Positions 1-8,526 of a stretch of 35,508 nucleotides of DNA are shown here, piece after piece. A model generated the notes under the pieces. The model worked only from the letters and a program-made list of their open reading frames with translations, did no database searches and had not been told where the DNA came from. How positions within the stretch are numbered: the stretch's first letter is position 1; every line of letters begins with the position of its first letter. A program made the position numbers and the translations under genes. The stretch is from Deltaproteobacteria bacterium (GTDB taxonomy: Bacteria; Myxococcota; UBA796; SXON01): contig CANKNP010000008.1 in the NCBI GenBank assembly GCA_947483545.1, positions 1 to 35,508 on the forward strand. Direction: 5' to 3'.

Positions 1-8
1 CGGGGGGC

Positions 9-29
9 GTGGGGGGCGAAGCCCCCCAC
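9..29. terminator. GC-rich perfect hairpin upstream of mutS2
   Basis: A perfect 9-bp inverted repeat (arms 9-17 and 21-29, GTGGGGGGC and its complement) encloses a GAA loop. It could terminate a gene lying left of the window. No T-run follows on either strand, so an intrinsic terminator is only a possibility; it may equally be a dispersed G/C palindrome. Confidence 0.3.
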
Positions 30-87
30 AAAGCAGGGCGGGTTTGGTAGCCAGCCCCGACGGAGAACATTGCGGCCAGGATACTAG

Positions 88-2484
88 ATGACCCACGATC
101 GAAGCCTCCTCGTCCTCGGCTGGCCCGAGGTCCGCTCGGCCCTCGCCGCGAGCTGCCGAACCCTCGCGGGGGCCCGAGCGGCCGAAGAGACGATCCTCCT
201 GGTCGATCCCGCCGAGATCCGCCTGGCCTACCAGGGCGTGCGGGAGCTGTGGGAGCTGGAGTTGGGGGGCTTGCGTTGCCCCGTCGGCGGGGTGACCGAC
301 ATCGGCTTGGACGTCGAGAAGGCCGGGCGCGGGCTGACGCTGGAGTGTGCGGATCTTCGCGGCATTGGTGGCGGGCTCGAGGCGTTGAGCGTGCTGCGGC
401 GTTGGGCCGAGTCGGTCGCCGAAGAGGCGCCACAGGTGATGATGCTGGCGCACCCGATCGAGGTGGATGCCGAGCTCCTGGCACGACTGCACCGCAGCTT
501 TGACAGTCAGGGCGAGCTGTGCGGCAAGGAGTACCCGCTCCTCGAAGACCTGCGTCGTCGAAAGGAGGCGTTGCGGGCGCGTATTCGGGGCACCCTCGAC
601 GAGCTGCTGCGGGACGACGGGCTGGGCGCCATGCTGCAAGAGCGGTTTGTCACTGAGCGAAATGGGCGTTTTGTCTTGCCCGTGAAGTCGAGCTTCCGGA
701 AGGGGCTCGGCATCGTTCACGGCACGTCGCAGTCGGGGGAGACCGTGTACGTCGAGCCGGGTGCGGTCGTCGAGCTGCACAACGATCTGACCGAGGCCGA
801 GCACGCGCTGTACCGGGAGGAGCGGCGGATCCTGGGAGAGCTGTCCGATCGGGTCGGGCGCGGTCGGGGCCCGATCCTCCGCAGCTTGGAGGCGGCAACG
901 CGCCTCGATCTGGTCTGCGCCCGCGTGACGTTCGGGCGCCGGATCGCGGGCAGCTTGCCCGCCGTGCAGTCCGAAGGCATCCTCGTCGTGAAGGACGCCC
1001 GACACCCGCTGCTGGCGTTGACCCCCGGCGGCGACACGCCCCGGCCCGCGGTTGGGAACGACCTGACGCTCACCGCCCAACACACCGGTCTCATCCTGAC
1101 GGGCCCCAACGCCGGCGGCAAGACGGTCGCGCTCAAGACCCTCGGCCTGCTCGCTCTGCTTGTCCGCGCGGCGATCCCCGTGCCGACCGCGGAGGGCGCC
1201 CGCATCGACGTCTTCGACCCGATCCTCGCGGACATCGGCGATCAACAGTCGGTGGCCGAGGGGCTCTCTACGTTCTCCGCGCACGTCCGCGCCTTGAGCG
1301 AGGCGATCGCCGTCGCTCGCCCCGGTGCTCTCGTGCTCATCGACGAGATCACGGCGGGGACGGACCCCGGGCAGGGCGCGGCCATCGCTCGTGCGGTGGT
1401 CGAAGCCCTGGTGGATCGCGGCGCCCGCGTGGCGGTCACGACGCACTTTCCGGAGCTGAAGGCGTTGGGGGCCGAAGATCCACGGTTCGTGATCGCCGCC
1501 GCCCAGTTCGTGAACGGCCAACCGACCTTCCGGCTGGAGACCGGCGCGCCCGGGGCCTCCCACGCGATGGCCATCGCCCGACGCATGGGCATGCCTGAGG
1601 CCGTGCTTGACCGCGCCGCGATGGTCATGGACGAGTCCACACGCGCGCTGGCCCGGCGGCTCGAAGCCCTGGACGGGGAGCGCACCGCGGCGCGGGAGCA
1701 AGCTGACGCGCTCAAGGCCGAACGTGCGGGGTTGCAACAGCGGATCGACGGGGTGGCGGCGCGCGAGGCCGTGCTGAGCCGGCGGATCGAAGCGGCCATC
1801 GACGAGGAGCGGGTCCGGGCGCGGGCGAGGTTCCGCGAGAAGGAAGAGGAAGTGCGAGCGCTGGTGGCGGCGCTGCAGGCGAACCCGGAGATGCGGGCGG
1901 CGAACGAGGCGCTTCGGCGGGTGCGCGACGCGGCGGCAAACCTTGGGGACGAGGCGAAGGCGCCGGAGCCGGTGGCGATCCCCACGGTCGCGTTTGTGAC
2001 CGGTCAACGCGTGCGGCACGCGCGCCTGGGGGTCGTCGATGTCGTGGAGGCGAACGGCGAGAAGGTGAGGGTGTCGTTGAAGGGCATGTTGAGCTGGGTC
2101 GGGGCCGGAGATCTCGCCGCCCTGGGCGGGGTGGAGAACCGAAAGGAGGGGAGGAAGGCGACGGCGGTGGAGCGGTCGCCGAAGGGGGAACCCCCTCGTC
2201 CACGTGACGACGGCGACGGTACAAGCGGAGTACATGTGCCAGTGGGTCCGAACACCATCGACCTGCGCGGCTACCGCGTCGAGGATGCGTTCCCCGCCAT
2301 CGAGTCGTTCTTCGACGGACACGCGGCCCGCACGAGCGTGGTGTTCCTGTTGCATGGGCACGGCACCGGCGCGCTCAAGCAAGGCGTGCGCCAATGGCTG
2401 CCGAGCTCTCGCTACGTCCGGGATTTTCGACCGGCGAACGCGGAGGAGGGCGGGGATGCGTTTACGGTGGTGCGGTTGGTGTAG
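88..2484 (+). CDS. mutS2: Endonuclease MutS2 (MutS-family ATPase with C-terminal Smr nuclease domain)
   Basis: 798 aa, close to the usual MutS2 size. The N-terminal half is the MutS-like core and clamp. Walker A is GPNAGGKT at residues 339-346, and Walker B is LVLIDE ending at 419-420, followed by the ABC-type TAGTDPGQG segment. Residues about 520-620 are a charged, coiled-coil-like arm. A small beta segment near 655-690 precedes the Smr domain at about 720-798, which keeps DLRG and HGHGTGALK. MutS2 proteins bind branched DNA or collided ribosomes and suppress recombination or act in ribosome rescue; they are not mismatch-repair MutS. Start ATG at 88; only a weak AGG lies upstream. The stop is TAG. 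The gene stands alone, with REP-like palindromes after it. Confidence 0.96.
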   Translation: MTHDRSLLVLGWPEVRSALAASCRTLAGARAAEETILLVDPAEIRLAYQGVRELWELELGGLRCPVGGVTDIGLDVEKAGRGLTLECADLRGIGGGLEALSVLRRWAESVAEEAPQVMMLAHPIEVDAELLARLHRSFDSQGELCGKEYPLLEDLRRRKEALRARIRGTLDELLRDDGLGAMLQERFVTERNGRFVLPVKSSFRKGLGIVHGTSQSGETVYVEPGAVVELHNDLTEAEHALYREERRILGELSDRVGRGRGPILRSLEAATRLDLVCARVTFGRRIAGSLPAVQSEGILVVKDARHPLLALTPGGDTPRPAVGNDLTLTAQHTGLILTGPNAGGKTVALKTLGLLALLVRAAIPVPTAEGARIDVFDPILADIGDQQSVAEGLSTFSAHVRALSEAIAVARPGALVLIDEITAGTDPGQGAAIARAVVEALVDRGARVAVTTHFPELKALGAEDPRFVIAAAQFVNGQPTFRLETGAPGASHAMAIARRMGMPEAVLDRAAMVMDESTRALARRLEALDGERTAAREQADALKAERAGLQQRIDGVAAREAVLSRRIEAAIDEERVRARARFREKEEEVRALVAALQANPEMRAANEALRRVRDAAANLGDEAKAPEPVAIPTVAFVTGQRVRHARLGVVDVVEANGEKVRVSLKGMLSWVGAGDLAALGGVENRKEGRKATAVERSPKGEPPRPRDDGDGTSGVHVPVGPNTIDLRGYRVEDAFPAIESFFDGHAARTSVVFLLHGHGTGALKQGVRQWLPSSRYVRDFRPANAEEGGDAFTVVRLV

Positions 2485-2547
2485 GAGCCCGAGATACCAA
2501 CCGCACCCGCTTCAAGAAAATGCGGACCAACCAGTGGATGTTCCTAC

Positions 2548-2600
2548 CCTTCTCCCGCCCCGCGGGAGAAGGTGCCCGCGTCTTCGCGGGCGGATGAGGG
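2548..2600 (-). repeat. REP-like palindromic unit 1 (inverted)
   Basis: On the minus strand this reads CCCTCATCCGCC, then a small GC stem-loop, then CACC and a stem CTTCTCCC/GGGAGAAG. It is the same layout as the units at 2622-2670 and 4560-4608. Together with 2622-2670 it forms a head-to-head pair between mutS2 and the convergent CotH gene, like a BIME. It may also act as a bidirectional terminator. Confidence 0.7.
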
Positions 2601-2621
2601 CCGTTCAACATCCACGGGGAG

Positions 2622-2670
2622 CCCTCATCCGCCGCCGACTACGGCGGCACCTTCTCCCAGAGGGAGAAGG
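2622..2670 (+). repeat. REP-like palindromic unit 2
   Basis: Reads CCCTCATCCGCC, a GCCG/CGGC stem, CACC, then the palindrome CCTTCTCCC-AGA-GGGAGAAGG (2650-2670). It mirrors unit 1 across a 21-bp spacer (2601-2621). The pair lies in the 200-bp gap between the convergent mutS2 and CotH stops. Confidence 0.7.
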
Positions 2671-2684
2671 TGAATCCGCCACGG

Positions 2685-4361
2685 TCATTCGTCCAACACA
2701 CACACGCTCGGATGCGCCTCATCACAGTCCTCCAGGGTGCTGGAGAACCGGCTCTCGTCCCATGCGCCGCACAGGCCGACCCCCTCTTCGGTCCACCAGG
2801 GCTCCAGGATCGGCCAGGTGTAGAAAAAGTAGAAGTAGTACTCCCCGGTGGTCTCGGCCTCGCCCAGATTGCCGCCCCTGGCCTCGCAATTCGCCTGGGC
2901 CTCCTCGTTGGTGCGCGGATTGCGACAAAGCAGGAAATGTCGATCGTCGTAGTCGTGACGCACACAGTCATCACACACCGGATCGGTCGGCACGTCGTCG
3001 GGGTCGTCGATCCAGCCGTCGGCATCGTCGTCCACGCCGTTGCAGGCCTCGGGGGCGTCGGGGAACACGGTAGCGTCGGTGTCGTTGGGGTCCTCACACA
3101 CAGGGAAGCCGTCGCCATCGGCGTCCTCGGTCCCGCCGCGCTGGCACGACACCCAACTGTTCACAAAGGCGTGGCGCTGAGGGATCCAAAGGCGCATGCG
3201 CTCAAGCGAGGTCAGGTGTTCCTCCCAGCCGATGCTTCGAGTGGGATCCGTCTCGAGGGCATCCGAGATCTGGTCCGCCCAGGCGTCAAGATCGGCGAGC
3301 GTGGTCTCGGGATCCATCGCCTCGTTCAACGCCTCGACGGCATCCACGTACTTTGGACCCCAGACGGGATCGGTGGTCAGGGCCAGAAACAACGACTGAC
3401 GGAAGAGCCCCATGTTGTTGTCGTACCCATAGATGGGGTCGGCGTCGTAACCCATCACGTCAAAGTCGTCGTCGAAGTCCCAGGGCACGAACAGGATGCC
3501 GCGGGTGGGGTGCTCGTAGAGGTAATAGTTGTGGTTGCAACACCAGTATCCGTCGTCGTCGCCGAGCACCGCCTCTGCGGCGAACTCCAGGAGCCACTCG
3601 TCCAGGTCCCCGAGGGTCGAGAGCGTGTCGGGATCGGAGGTGCGGTTCATCGCGTCGATGGCGCTGCCGTCGGAGGCGTCGGCGTTGGAGACCGGGTCGT
3701 AGCCGTATTTCCAGAGGGTGCCGGTGGCGTCGGCCTTGCCGAAGCTGCGCTCCAGCCACTCATGGTCCAGGTATTCGATGTTGGTGTAGGCGCCGTAATA
3801 CTGCCCGTTGATCGTCAGCATTGCGCTGTTGGCACAGGCGTAGGGAAGGCCACCCTGCCGGCGCATCACCTGCCAGGCCACCCGATCCCGGACCAGCGTA
3901 GGTTCGTACCAGGAGGCGTCCAACGAGAGCTTTCGGAGGCCATGAAACCGGCCTTCGGTGTCCACCTCGTTGAACGCGATCACGAACTGCATCTTCTCGG
4001 CGTACCAGGAGAAGTCCGGGTTTCCCTTGAGCCGGATCATCGCGTTGTCCACGACCTCGTCGCCATAGCGAAACACGATGGGGTGGTACTCCTTCTCGCC
4101 CCGGTCGTAGTCGGCCTGCAGCGCGGCCCAATCGGCGTCGGTGATCTCAATCTGGACGTCGAGGATCACGTCGGGATCGTAGAGATCGGCGCAGTTGGGA
4201 TCGGCCTCGTCGGGCTCGGCGGTATCGTCGGGCTCCGAGGTGTCGATGACCGTCGGGAGCGAGTCGAGCGGCGTGTCGTCGGGGGTGTCGGTGTCCGAGG
4301 AATCGACGGGGTCGGGGGCGTGCGTGCAGGCGAGCAGGAGGGCGAACATCGGGGGGAGCAT
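2685..4361 (-). CDS. CotH-kinase-family lipoprotein with MopE-type metal-binding motif and C-type-lectin-like tail
   Basis: 558 aa from ATG 4361. The N-terminus is a short lipoprotein signal with lipobox LLAC (C12), followed by an Asp/Ser/Thr/Pro-rich tether (about 13-56). Residues about 62-405 match the CotH family, an atypical secreted kinase fold: DVQIEITDADW, RLKG, HNYYLYEHP (277-285) and PWDFDDDF (293-300) are visible. Residues 411-457 carry DADGDGFPVCEDPNDTDA and CNGVDDDADGW, the Ca-binding MopE-type motif of myxobacterial surface proteins. Residues about 474-556 resemble a C-type lectin fold (HFLLC, EAQANCEARGGNL, two Cys pairs at the end). The frame stays open upstream to 4550, but that extension has no signal peptide; GGAG at 4364-4367 sits just before 4361. 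The alternative start is ATG 4349. CotH proteins phosphorylate surface proteins or bind surfaces; the substrate here is unknown. Confidence 0.85.
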   Translation of the reverse strand: MLPPMFALLLACTHAPDPVDSSDTDTPDDTPLDSLPTVIDTSEPDDTAEPDEADPNCADLYDPDVILDVQIEITDADWAALQADYDRGEKEYHPIVFRYGDEVVDNAMIRLKGNPDFSWYAEKMQFVIAFNEVDTEGRFHGLRKLSLDASWYEPTLVRDRVAWQVMRRQGGLPYACANSAMLTINGQYYGAYTNIEYLDHEWLERSFGKADATGTLWKYGYDPVSNADASDGSAIDAMNRTSDPDTLSTLGDLDEWLLEFAAEAVLGDDDGYWCCNHNYYLYEHPTRGILFVPWDFDDDFDVMGYDADPIYGYDNNMGLFRQSLFLALTTDPVWGPKYVDAVEALNEAMDPETTLADLDAWADQISDALETDPTRSIGWEEHLTSLERMRLWIPQRHAFVNSWVSCQRGGTEDADGDGFPVCEDPNDTDATVFPDAPEACNGVDDDADGWIDDPDDVPTDPVCDDCVRHDYDDRHFLLCRNPRTNEEAQANCEARGGNLGEAETTGEYYFYFFYTWPILEPWWTEEGVGLCGAWDESRFSSTLEDCDEAHPSVCVLDE

Positions 4362-4559
4362 AGCTCCGAGATCGGCGGGTGCCCGCCGCCGCGGTCCGTC
4401 GATCGGGAGGGCCTCCCTTTCGATGGATTCGAACGACTGGGCGGCTCCGAACCATCCCGCGCCGCTCCCCCCGGCCGGGGGACGCCGCTGCCCATCGGCG
4501 CGGGCTACCTGGGCTCCCCGTAGCCAACGTGCGGTTTGGAATCGCGTCATTCTCCCGCC

Positions 4560-4608
4560 CCCTCATCCGGCAGGAGTACCCGCCACCTTCTCCCCAAAGG
4601 GGAGAAGG
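4560..4608 (+). repeat. REP-like palindromic unit 3
   Basis: Begins CCCTCATCCG, continues with GGCAGGAGTACCCGCC and CACC, and ends in the palindrome CCTTCTCCCC-AAA-GGGGAGAAGG (4586-4608). It has the same order of elements as 2622-2670 with a diverged middle stem. Confidence 0.7.
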
Positions 4609-4631
4609 GAAGACCACAGTTTCATCGACCG

Positions 4632-4652
4632 CGTAGCCCGTAGCCCGTAGCC
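4632..4652. repeat. Three tandem copies of CGTAGCC
   Basis: Three exact head-to-tail 7-bp copies at 4632-4638, 4639-4645 and 4646-4652, just after REP-like unit 3. No function is evident; it may be slippage-prone. Confidence 0.6.
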
Positions 4653-4786
4653 CCGCCCCCCATGCCCTGCGGCGTTCCACGGCCCGAGGCGAAACACACA
4701 GCGGCGGGACCAAGCCGCCCCAACCTCTCGACAGAAAATCGCCAGTCGTCACATACGCCGCGTTGCGAGTATGTTAGTGGCCGCCC

Positions 4787-7700
4787 GTGGACAAGCCGGA
4801 CTCCAGCCACAGCCCCCAAGCCTTCGGACCCTGGCGTGTGGTCCGCCCGATCGCGGCCGGCGGCATGGGCGTTGTCTACCTCGGGGAGCACGCAGAGACC
4901 GGGGAGCGCGTCGCCATCAAGACGATCTCGCGGCCGGATGGCGGTCACGCGGAGGCGATTCGGCGGGAGGTGCGGGCGCTCGGAAGGCTGCGCCACCCGG
5001 GGATCGTGCCGGTCGTGGCCCAGGGTGCGGAGGGCGGCGCGCCTTGGTACGCGATGCCCTTCTTGGAGGGTTCGACGCTCAGGGAGCTGCTCCGGGAGGG
5101 GAGCGCGCCGGACACCGTGCCTGTGGGCGCTTCGTACCACACGGCGAACACCTGGGATCTTGAGGGCATCGGCCCCGAACACGGGAGCCAGAAGCCCGTC
5201 GCGCCGCAGCCAGCGGCCCGGGCCCGGCTGTTCACGCTGCTGCGTCGGCTCTGCGGCGCGCTGGCGGCGTTGCATGGCGCCGATCTGGTGCACCGGGATT
5301 TGAAGCCCGAGAACATCTTCGTTCAGCCGGGCGACCGGCCGGTGCTCGTGGACTTCGGGCTCGCGCTGCGGATCTCCGGGAGCTCCGGCCGCGAGGTGAT
5401 CGACGCGCGGTTCTCGGACGGCGGGACCGTGGACTACGTCTCGCCCGAGCAATTGCGCGGCGAGTGGGTGGACGCGCGCGCGGATCTGTACGCGCTGGGC
5501 TGCATGATCTACGAGGTGCTGACAGGCCGAACACCGTTCAACGGCACGCCCGCCGAGGTGATCAAGGGCCACCTGTACCGGCCGGTCGTGCCGCCGATCG
5601 TCTACACGCACGACATCTCGCCGGAGCTGAACGCGATGGTGGTCGGGCTGCTCGCGAAGTGGCCGCGGCAGCGCATCGGGCACATGGACGAGGTGGTGCG
5701 CGTGTTGGAGGGGGCGGGGGCCGAACGAGAGGCCGAGGCCCCGCCGGTTCCGTCGTTGTACAGGCCTGACTTTGCGGGTCGGGAGCTGCCTTTGGCGCAG
5801 GTGCGCGCGCAGCTGGATCGCGGGCTCGCGGGAGAGGGCGGGCTGGTCAGCGTGCGCGGCGAGAGCGGGGTTGGCAAGACCCGGTTCGTGATGGAGGTGG
5901 CGCGGATGGCGCGCCGACTCGGGTTCGAGGTCATCGCGGGGGAGTGCCAGGCGCCGGACGTCGATGGCGTGCATCGCGGCTCAGGGTTCCACCCCATGCG
6001 ACCGCTGCTCCAGGCAGTGGCGGATGCGTGCTTTGCAGGCGGGGAGTTGGAGACCGCCCGGTTGCTCGGCGGGCGAGGCCGGGGGCTCGCGATCTACGAG
6101 CCGATCCTCGCGGCGGTCCCTGGATTCTCGGAGCTCACGGAGGCCCCTCCGATGGAGGGAGAGGCCGCCCAACATCGCGCGGTCAGTTGGATGACCGAGA
6201 CGCTCCTCGCGTTCGGGCAGGGTCGCCCGCTCCTCCTGCTGCTCGATGACCTGCAATGGGCAGACGGCCTGACGGGGGAGCTGCTGTCGGCCCTGCGCCG
6301 CGGGGATCTCGGCCGCACCGTGATCCTTGGGACCTGGCGGGCGGAGGAGGAGAATCAGGCGCTGGCGTCGATGGCTTCGTCGCGGGACGTGAACCCGGTG
6401 GACCTGCCGCGCCTGGACACCCGCGCAGTGCAGGACATCGCCTCCGACATGCTGGGTGTTCCCCGGGCGCCGGAGGACCTGGTCCGCCTGCTGCAAGCGC
6501 GCTGTGATGGGAACCCGTTCTTCGTCGGGGAATACCTCCGCGTGGCGTTGGCCGGCGGGCTGCTCCGCCGGACCGAGCGCGGGGGCTGGGAGCTCGTGGG
6601 GGACAGCAACGAGCTCGACACGCTGCCGCTGCCCTCAAGCCTCGACGAGCTGGTTGCGAGCCGCCTCGACCGGCTCGAATACTCCCGCGAGTTGGTCGGG
6701 TTCGCGGCGACGTTGGGCCGGGAGTTCCCGGCCGCGCTGTTCGAAGAGCAAGGCGATGACGAGATCGGCGACGCGGTGGCAGAGCTGATCGCCCGGCACG
6801 TGCTCGAGCCCACACAAAACGACCGCCTGCGGTTCACCCACGACATGCTGCGCGAGTCCGCATGGCAGCGCGTCCCCCGCGAGGCCCGCGCCGCGCTGCA
6901 CGATCTGGCCGCCAACCGGTTTGAGACGCGTGTCGCGCCCGGCCAGCCTGGGCGGCTCACCCGCATCGCCTGGCACCGTTTGGAAGCTGGCTCCCCGGCG
7001 CGGGCGTTTCCTGTCCTGCGTCAGGCCGCCGAAGAGGCCCGCCGGGGCGCCGACTGGGCGGAGGCCGAGCGCCTGCTGACGCGCGCCATCGAGCTCGACG
7101 ACGCGTACCTGTTCACCCCCAGGACGTCGCTCGATCGCGCACAGTTGCTGTCCGACCGCGGGGTCTCTGCGTTCCGCGCCGGCCACGTCGCCGTGACCTA
7201 CGAGAGCCTGGAGTCGAGCCTCTCCACGCTCGGCTTCCCCGTGCCGACCACCCGCGGCGCTCGCGTCCGCAGCACCTTCGGGGGCATCCTCACGCAGCTC
7301 GCCCACCTGACGCTCCCGTCGAAGTGGTTCCGCGCCGGGCCGGCCGAGCACGCCCGCCTGCAGGCGGTTGCGGTCGCAGCGCGGCACCTCGCCTACGCGG
7401 CGCTGCTCCGGAATGAGCCCCTCGTTGTGCTTCACGCGACGCTCTCGGCCACCAACGCCGCGGAGCAGATCGGCCCGCTCGCCGAGACGGCCACGGATGC
7501 AGCGTCCATCGGTGCCATCGCGGGGTTCGCGGGTCTGCCGCGCCTGGCCCGTCGTTACTTTCACCGCGCCTCTGAGCGCATGCGGACGCGCCCCGATCCG
7601 CGGGACGGCATGTCGGCGCTGGTCGCGCAAGCGACCTACCACCTTGGCCTGGGCCAGCTCGATGCCCTGGTCGAGACCGCGAGCAAAGCCGCGCACCTCG

Positions 7701-8455
7701 CGGAGACGTTGGGCGATGGCTACCAGCTTGGGGTTGCCGCGGAAATGGCTGCTCGTGGGGAGATGCTCCGCGGAGACATGTGCGCCGCGATGCGCATCTG
7801 TGAGGGGGTCATCGGCGCGAACCAGAGCCCTGTTGCGGTGGTGTGGTGCCGCCTGCTCCATGCCGACGCCATGGCGTTCCAGGGGCAGACCGCCGCGGCC
7901 ATGGTCGCCCTCGATGGCGTGCTCGTGGAGCTTCGCGAGGGGCCCCCGAGCTCCGCCCTGGCCACAGCGCTGGCTCAGTTGGCGGTCTGCCGCGTGGACG
8001 CCGGCGACATCACCGGCGCTCTGCGGACGATCAGCGAGGCCCAGAGCAGCACCCACGGCGGCTTCGAGCGGAACTTCGGCGCAGCGCGGTTTCACGCCTC
8101 CGCCGCCACGATTTACCTCGCCGCCCTCGAATCCGGCGAGGACGGTCCCGCGGACCTTCGTCGCCACGCAGAGTCGTTGATCGTGGATGCGCTCGCTTGG
8201 GGTCGTCGTTTCCCCCTGGGCATGCCCGTCGCGCTCGTGCATCGCGGTCGCCTGGAGCTTTTCCTAGGGAAAACCGCCCGGGGCGTTCGCACCCTCCGCC
8301 GCGGGCTCGCCCTCGCTGAACAGCTTGGCATGCGGCTCGACGCGCACCAGATCCACCGGATGCTCGCGCACACGTTGGCGGGAACCGTCGAGGGCGGGAA
8401 GCACGCGGGGGAGGCCATCGCGCTGGAGAGTCGATTCATGGCTTCGCGGGCGTGA
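4787..8455 (+). CDS. Ser/Thr protein kinase fused to AAA ATPase and TPR-like helical domain
   Basis: 1222 aa. The N-terminal PknB-type kinase (about 14-310) has the Gly-rich loop AAGGMGVVY, VAIK (K45), HRDLKPEN (H169-D171), DFG (189-191) and SPEQ, so it should be active. An unusual insert (about 104-143) sits between the hinge and the catalytic loop. A linker leads to an AAA_16/STAND-like ATPase: GRE entry motif near 331, Walker A GESGVGKT (358-365) and Walker B LLLLLDDLQWAD (D487, D488). Residues from about 770 to the end are Ala/Leu/Arg-rich helices typical of TPR arrays. Multi-domain kinases of this layout are frequent in myxobacteria and act as cytosolic signal integrators. Start is GTG 4787; I see no strong ribosome-binding site. 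Its TGA lies 71 bp before the DUF3604 lipoprotein gene, possibly the same transcript. Confidence 0.92.
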   Translation: MDKPDSSHSPQAFGPWRVVRPIAAGGMGVVYLGEHAETGERVAIKTISRPDGGHAEAIRREVRALGRLRHPGIVPVVAQGAEGGAPWYAMPFLEGSTLRELLREGSAPDTVPVGASYHTANTWDLEGIGPEHGSQKPVAPQPAARARLFTLLRRLCGALAALHGADLVHRDLKPENIFVQPGDRPVLVDFGLALRISGSSGREVIDARFSDGGTVDYVSPEQLRGEWVDARADLYALGCMIYEVLTGRTPFNGTPAEVIKGHLYRPVVPPIVYTHDISPELNAMVVGLLAKWPRQRIGHMDEVVRVLEGAGAEREAEAPPVPSLYRPDFAGRELPLAQVRAQLDRGLAGEGGLVSVRGESGVGKTRFVMEVARMARRLGFEVIAGECQAPDVDGVHRGSGFHPMRPLLQAVADACFAGGELETARLLGGRGRGLAIYEPILAAVPGFSELTEAPPMEGEAAQHRAVSWMTETLLAFGQGRPLLLLLDDLQWADGLTGELLSALRRGDLGRTVILGTWRAEEENQALASMASSRDVNPVDLPRLDTRAVQDIASDMLGVPRAPEDLVRLLQARCDGNPFFVGEYLRVALAGGLLRRTERGGWELVGDSNELDTLPLPSSLDELVASRLDRLEYSRELVGFAATLGREFPAALFEEQGDDEIGDAVAELIARHVLEPTQNDRLRFTHDMLRESAWQRVPREARAALHDLAANRFETRVAPGQPGRLTRIAWHRLEAGSPARAFPVLRQAAEEARRGADWAEAERLLTRAIELDDAYLFTPRTSLDRAQLLSDRGVSAFRAGHVAVTYESLESSLSTLGFPVPTTRGARVRSTFGGILTQLAHLTLPSKWFRAGPAEHARLQAVAVAARHLAYAALLRNEPLVVLHATLSATNAAEQIGPLAETATDAASIGAIAGFAGLPRLARRYFHRASERMRTRPDPRDGMSALVAQATYHLGLGQLDALVETASKAAHLAETLGDGYQLGVAAEMAARGEMLRGDMCAAMRICEGVIGANQSPVAVVWCRLLHADAMAFQGQTAAAMVALDGVLVELREGPPSSALATALAQLAVCRVDAGDITGALRTISEAQSSTHGGFERNFGAARFHASAATIYLAALESGEDGPADLRRHAESLIVDALAWGRRFPLGMPVALVHRGRLELFLGKTARGVRTLRRGLALAEQLGMRLDAHQIHRMLAHTLAGTVEGGKHAGEAIALESRFMASRA

Positions 8456-8526
8456 GGAGTGGGGACGTCTTTCAGCACCGTTTCTTCTCAGTTGGGCCGC
8501 ACACGGCGACCCCGTTCGTGGCTACG

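Larger units (their letters stand above)
4362..4786. other. Non-coding divergent intergenic region between CotH gene and kinase gene
   Basis: This 425-bp stretch separates two divergent genes. It holds one REP-like unit (4560-4608) and a 7-bp tandem repeat (4632-4652). ORFs crossing it lack recognisable protein content and run antisense or out of frame to real genes. Promoters for both flanking genes should lie here, but I see no convincing -35/-10 pair. Confidence 0.6.

Noticed and set aside
2670..4523. 617-codon plus-strand ORF opposite the CotH gene
   Set aside because: It is the antisense shadow of a gene with clear CotH motifs; its product is Val/Gly-rich with no domain pattern, as expected from high-GC third positions.
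4362..4550. Upstream extension of the CotH frame
   Set aside because: It would place 63 Arg/Gly/Pro-rich residues before a lipoprotein signal peptide and covers likely regulatory DNA.
4720..4786. Sigma-70 promoter for the kinase gene
   Set aside because: Only weak partial matches to -35 and -10 boxes were seen, not enough to call.
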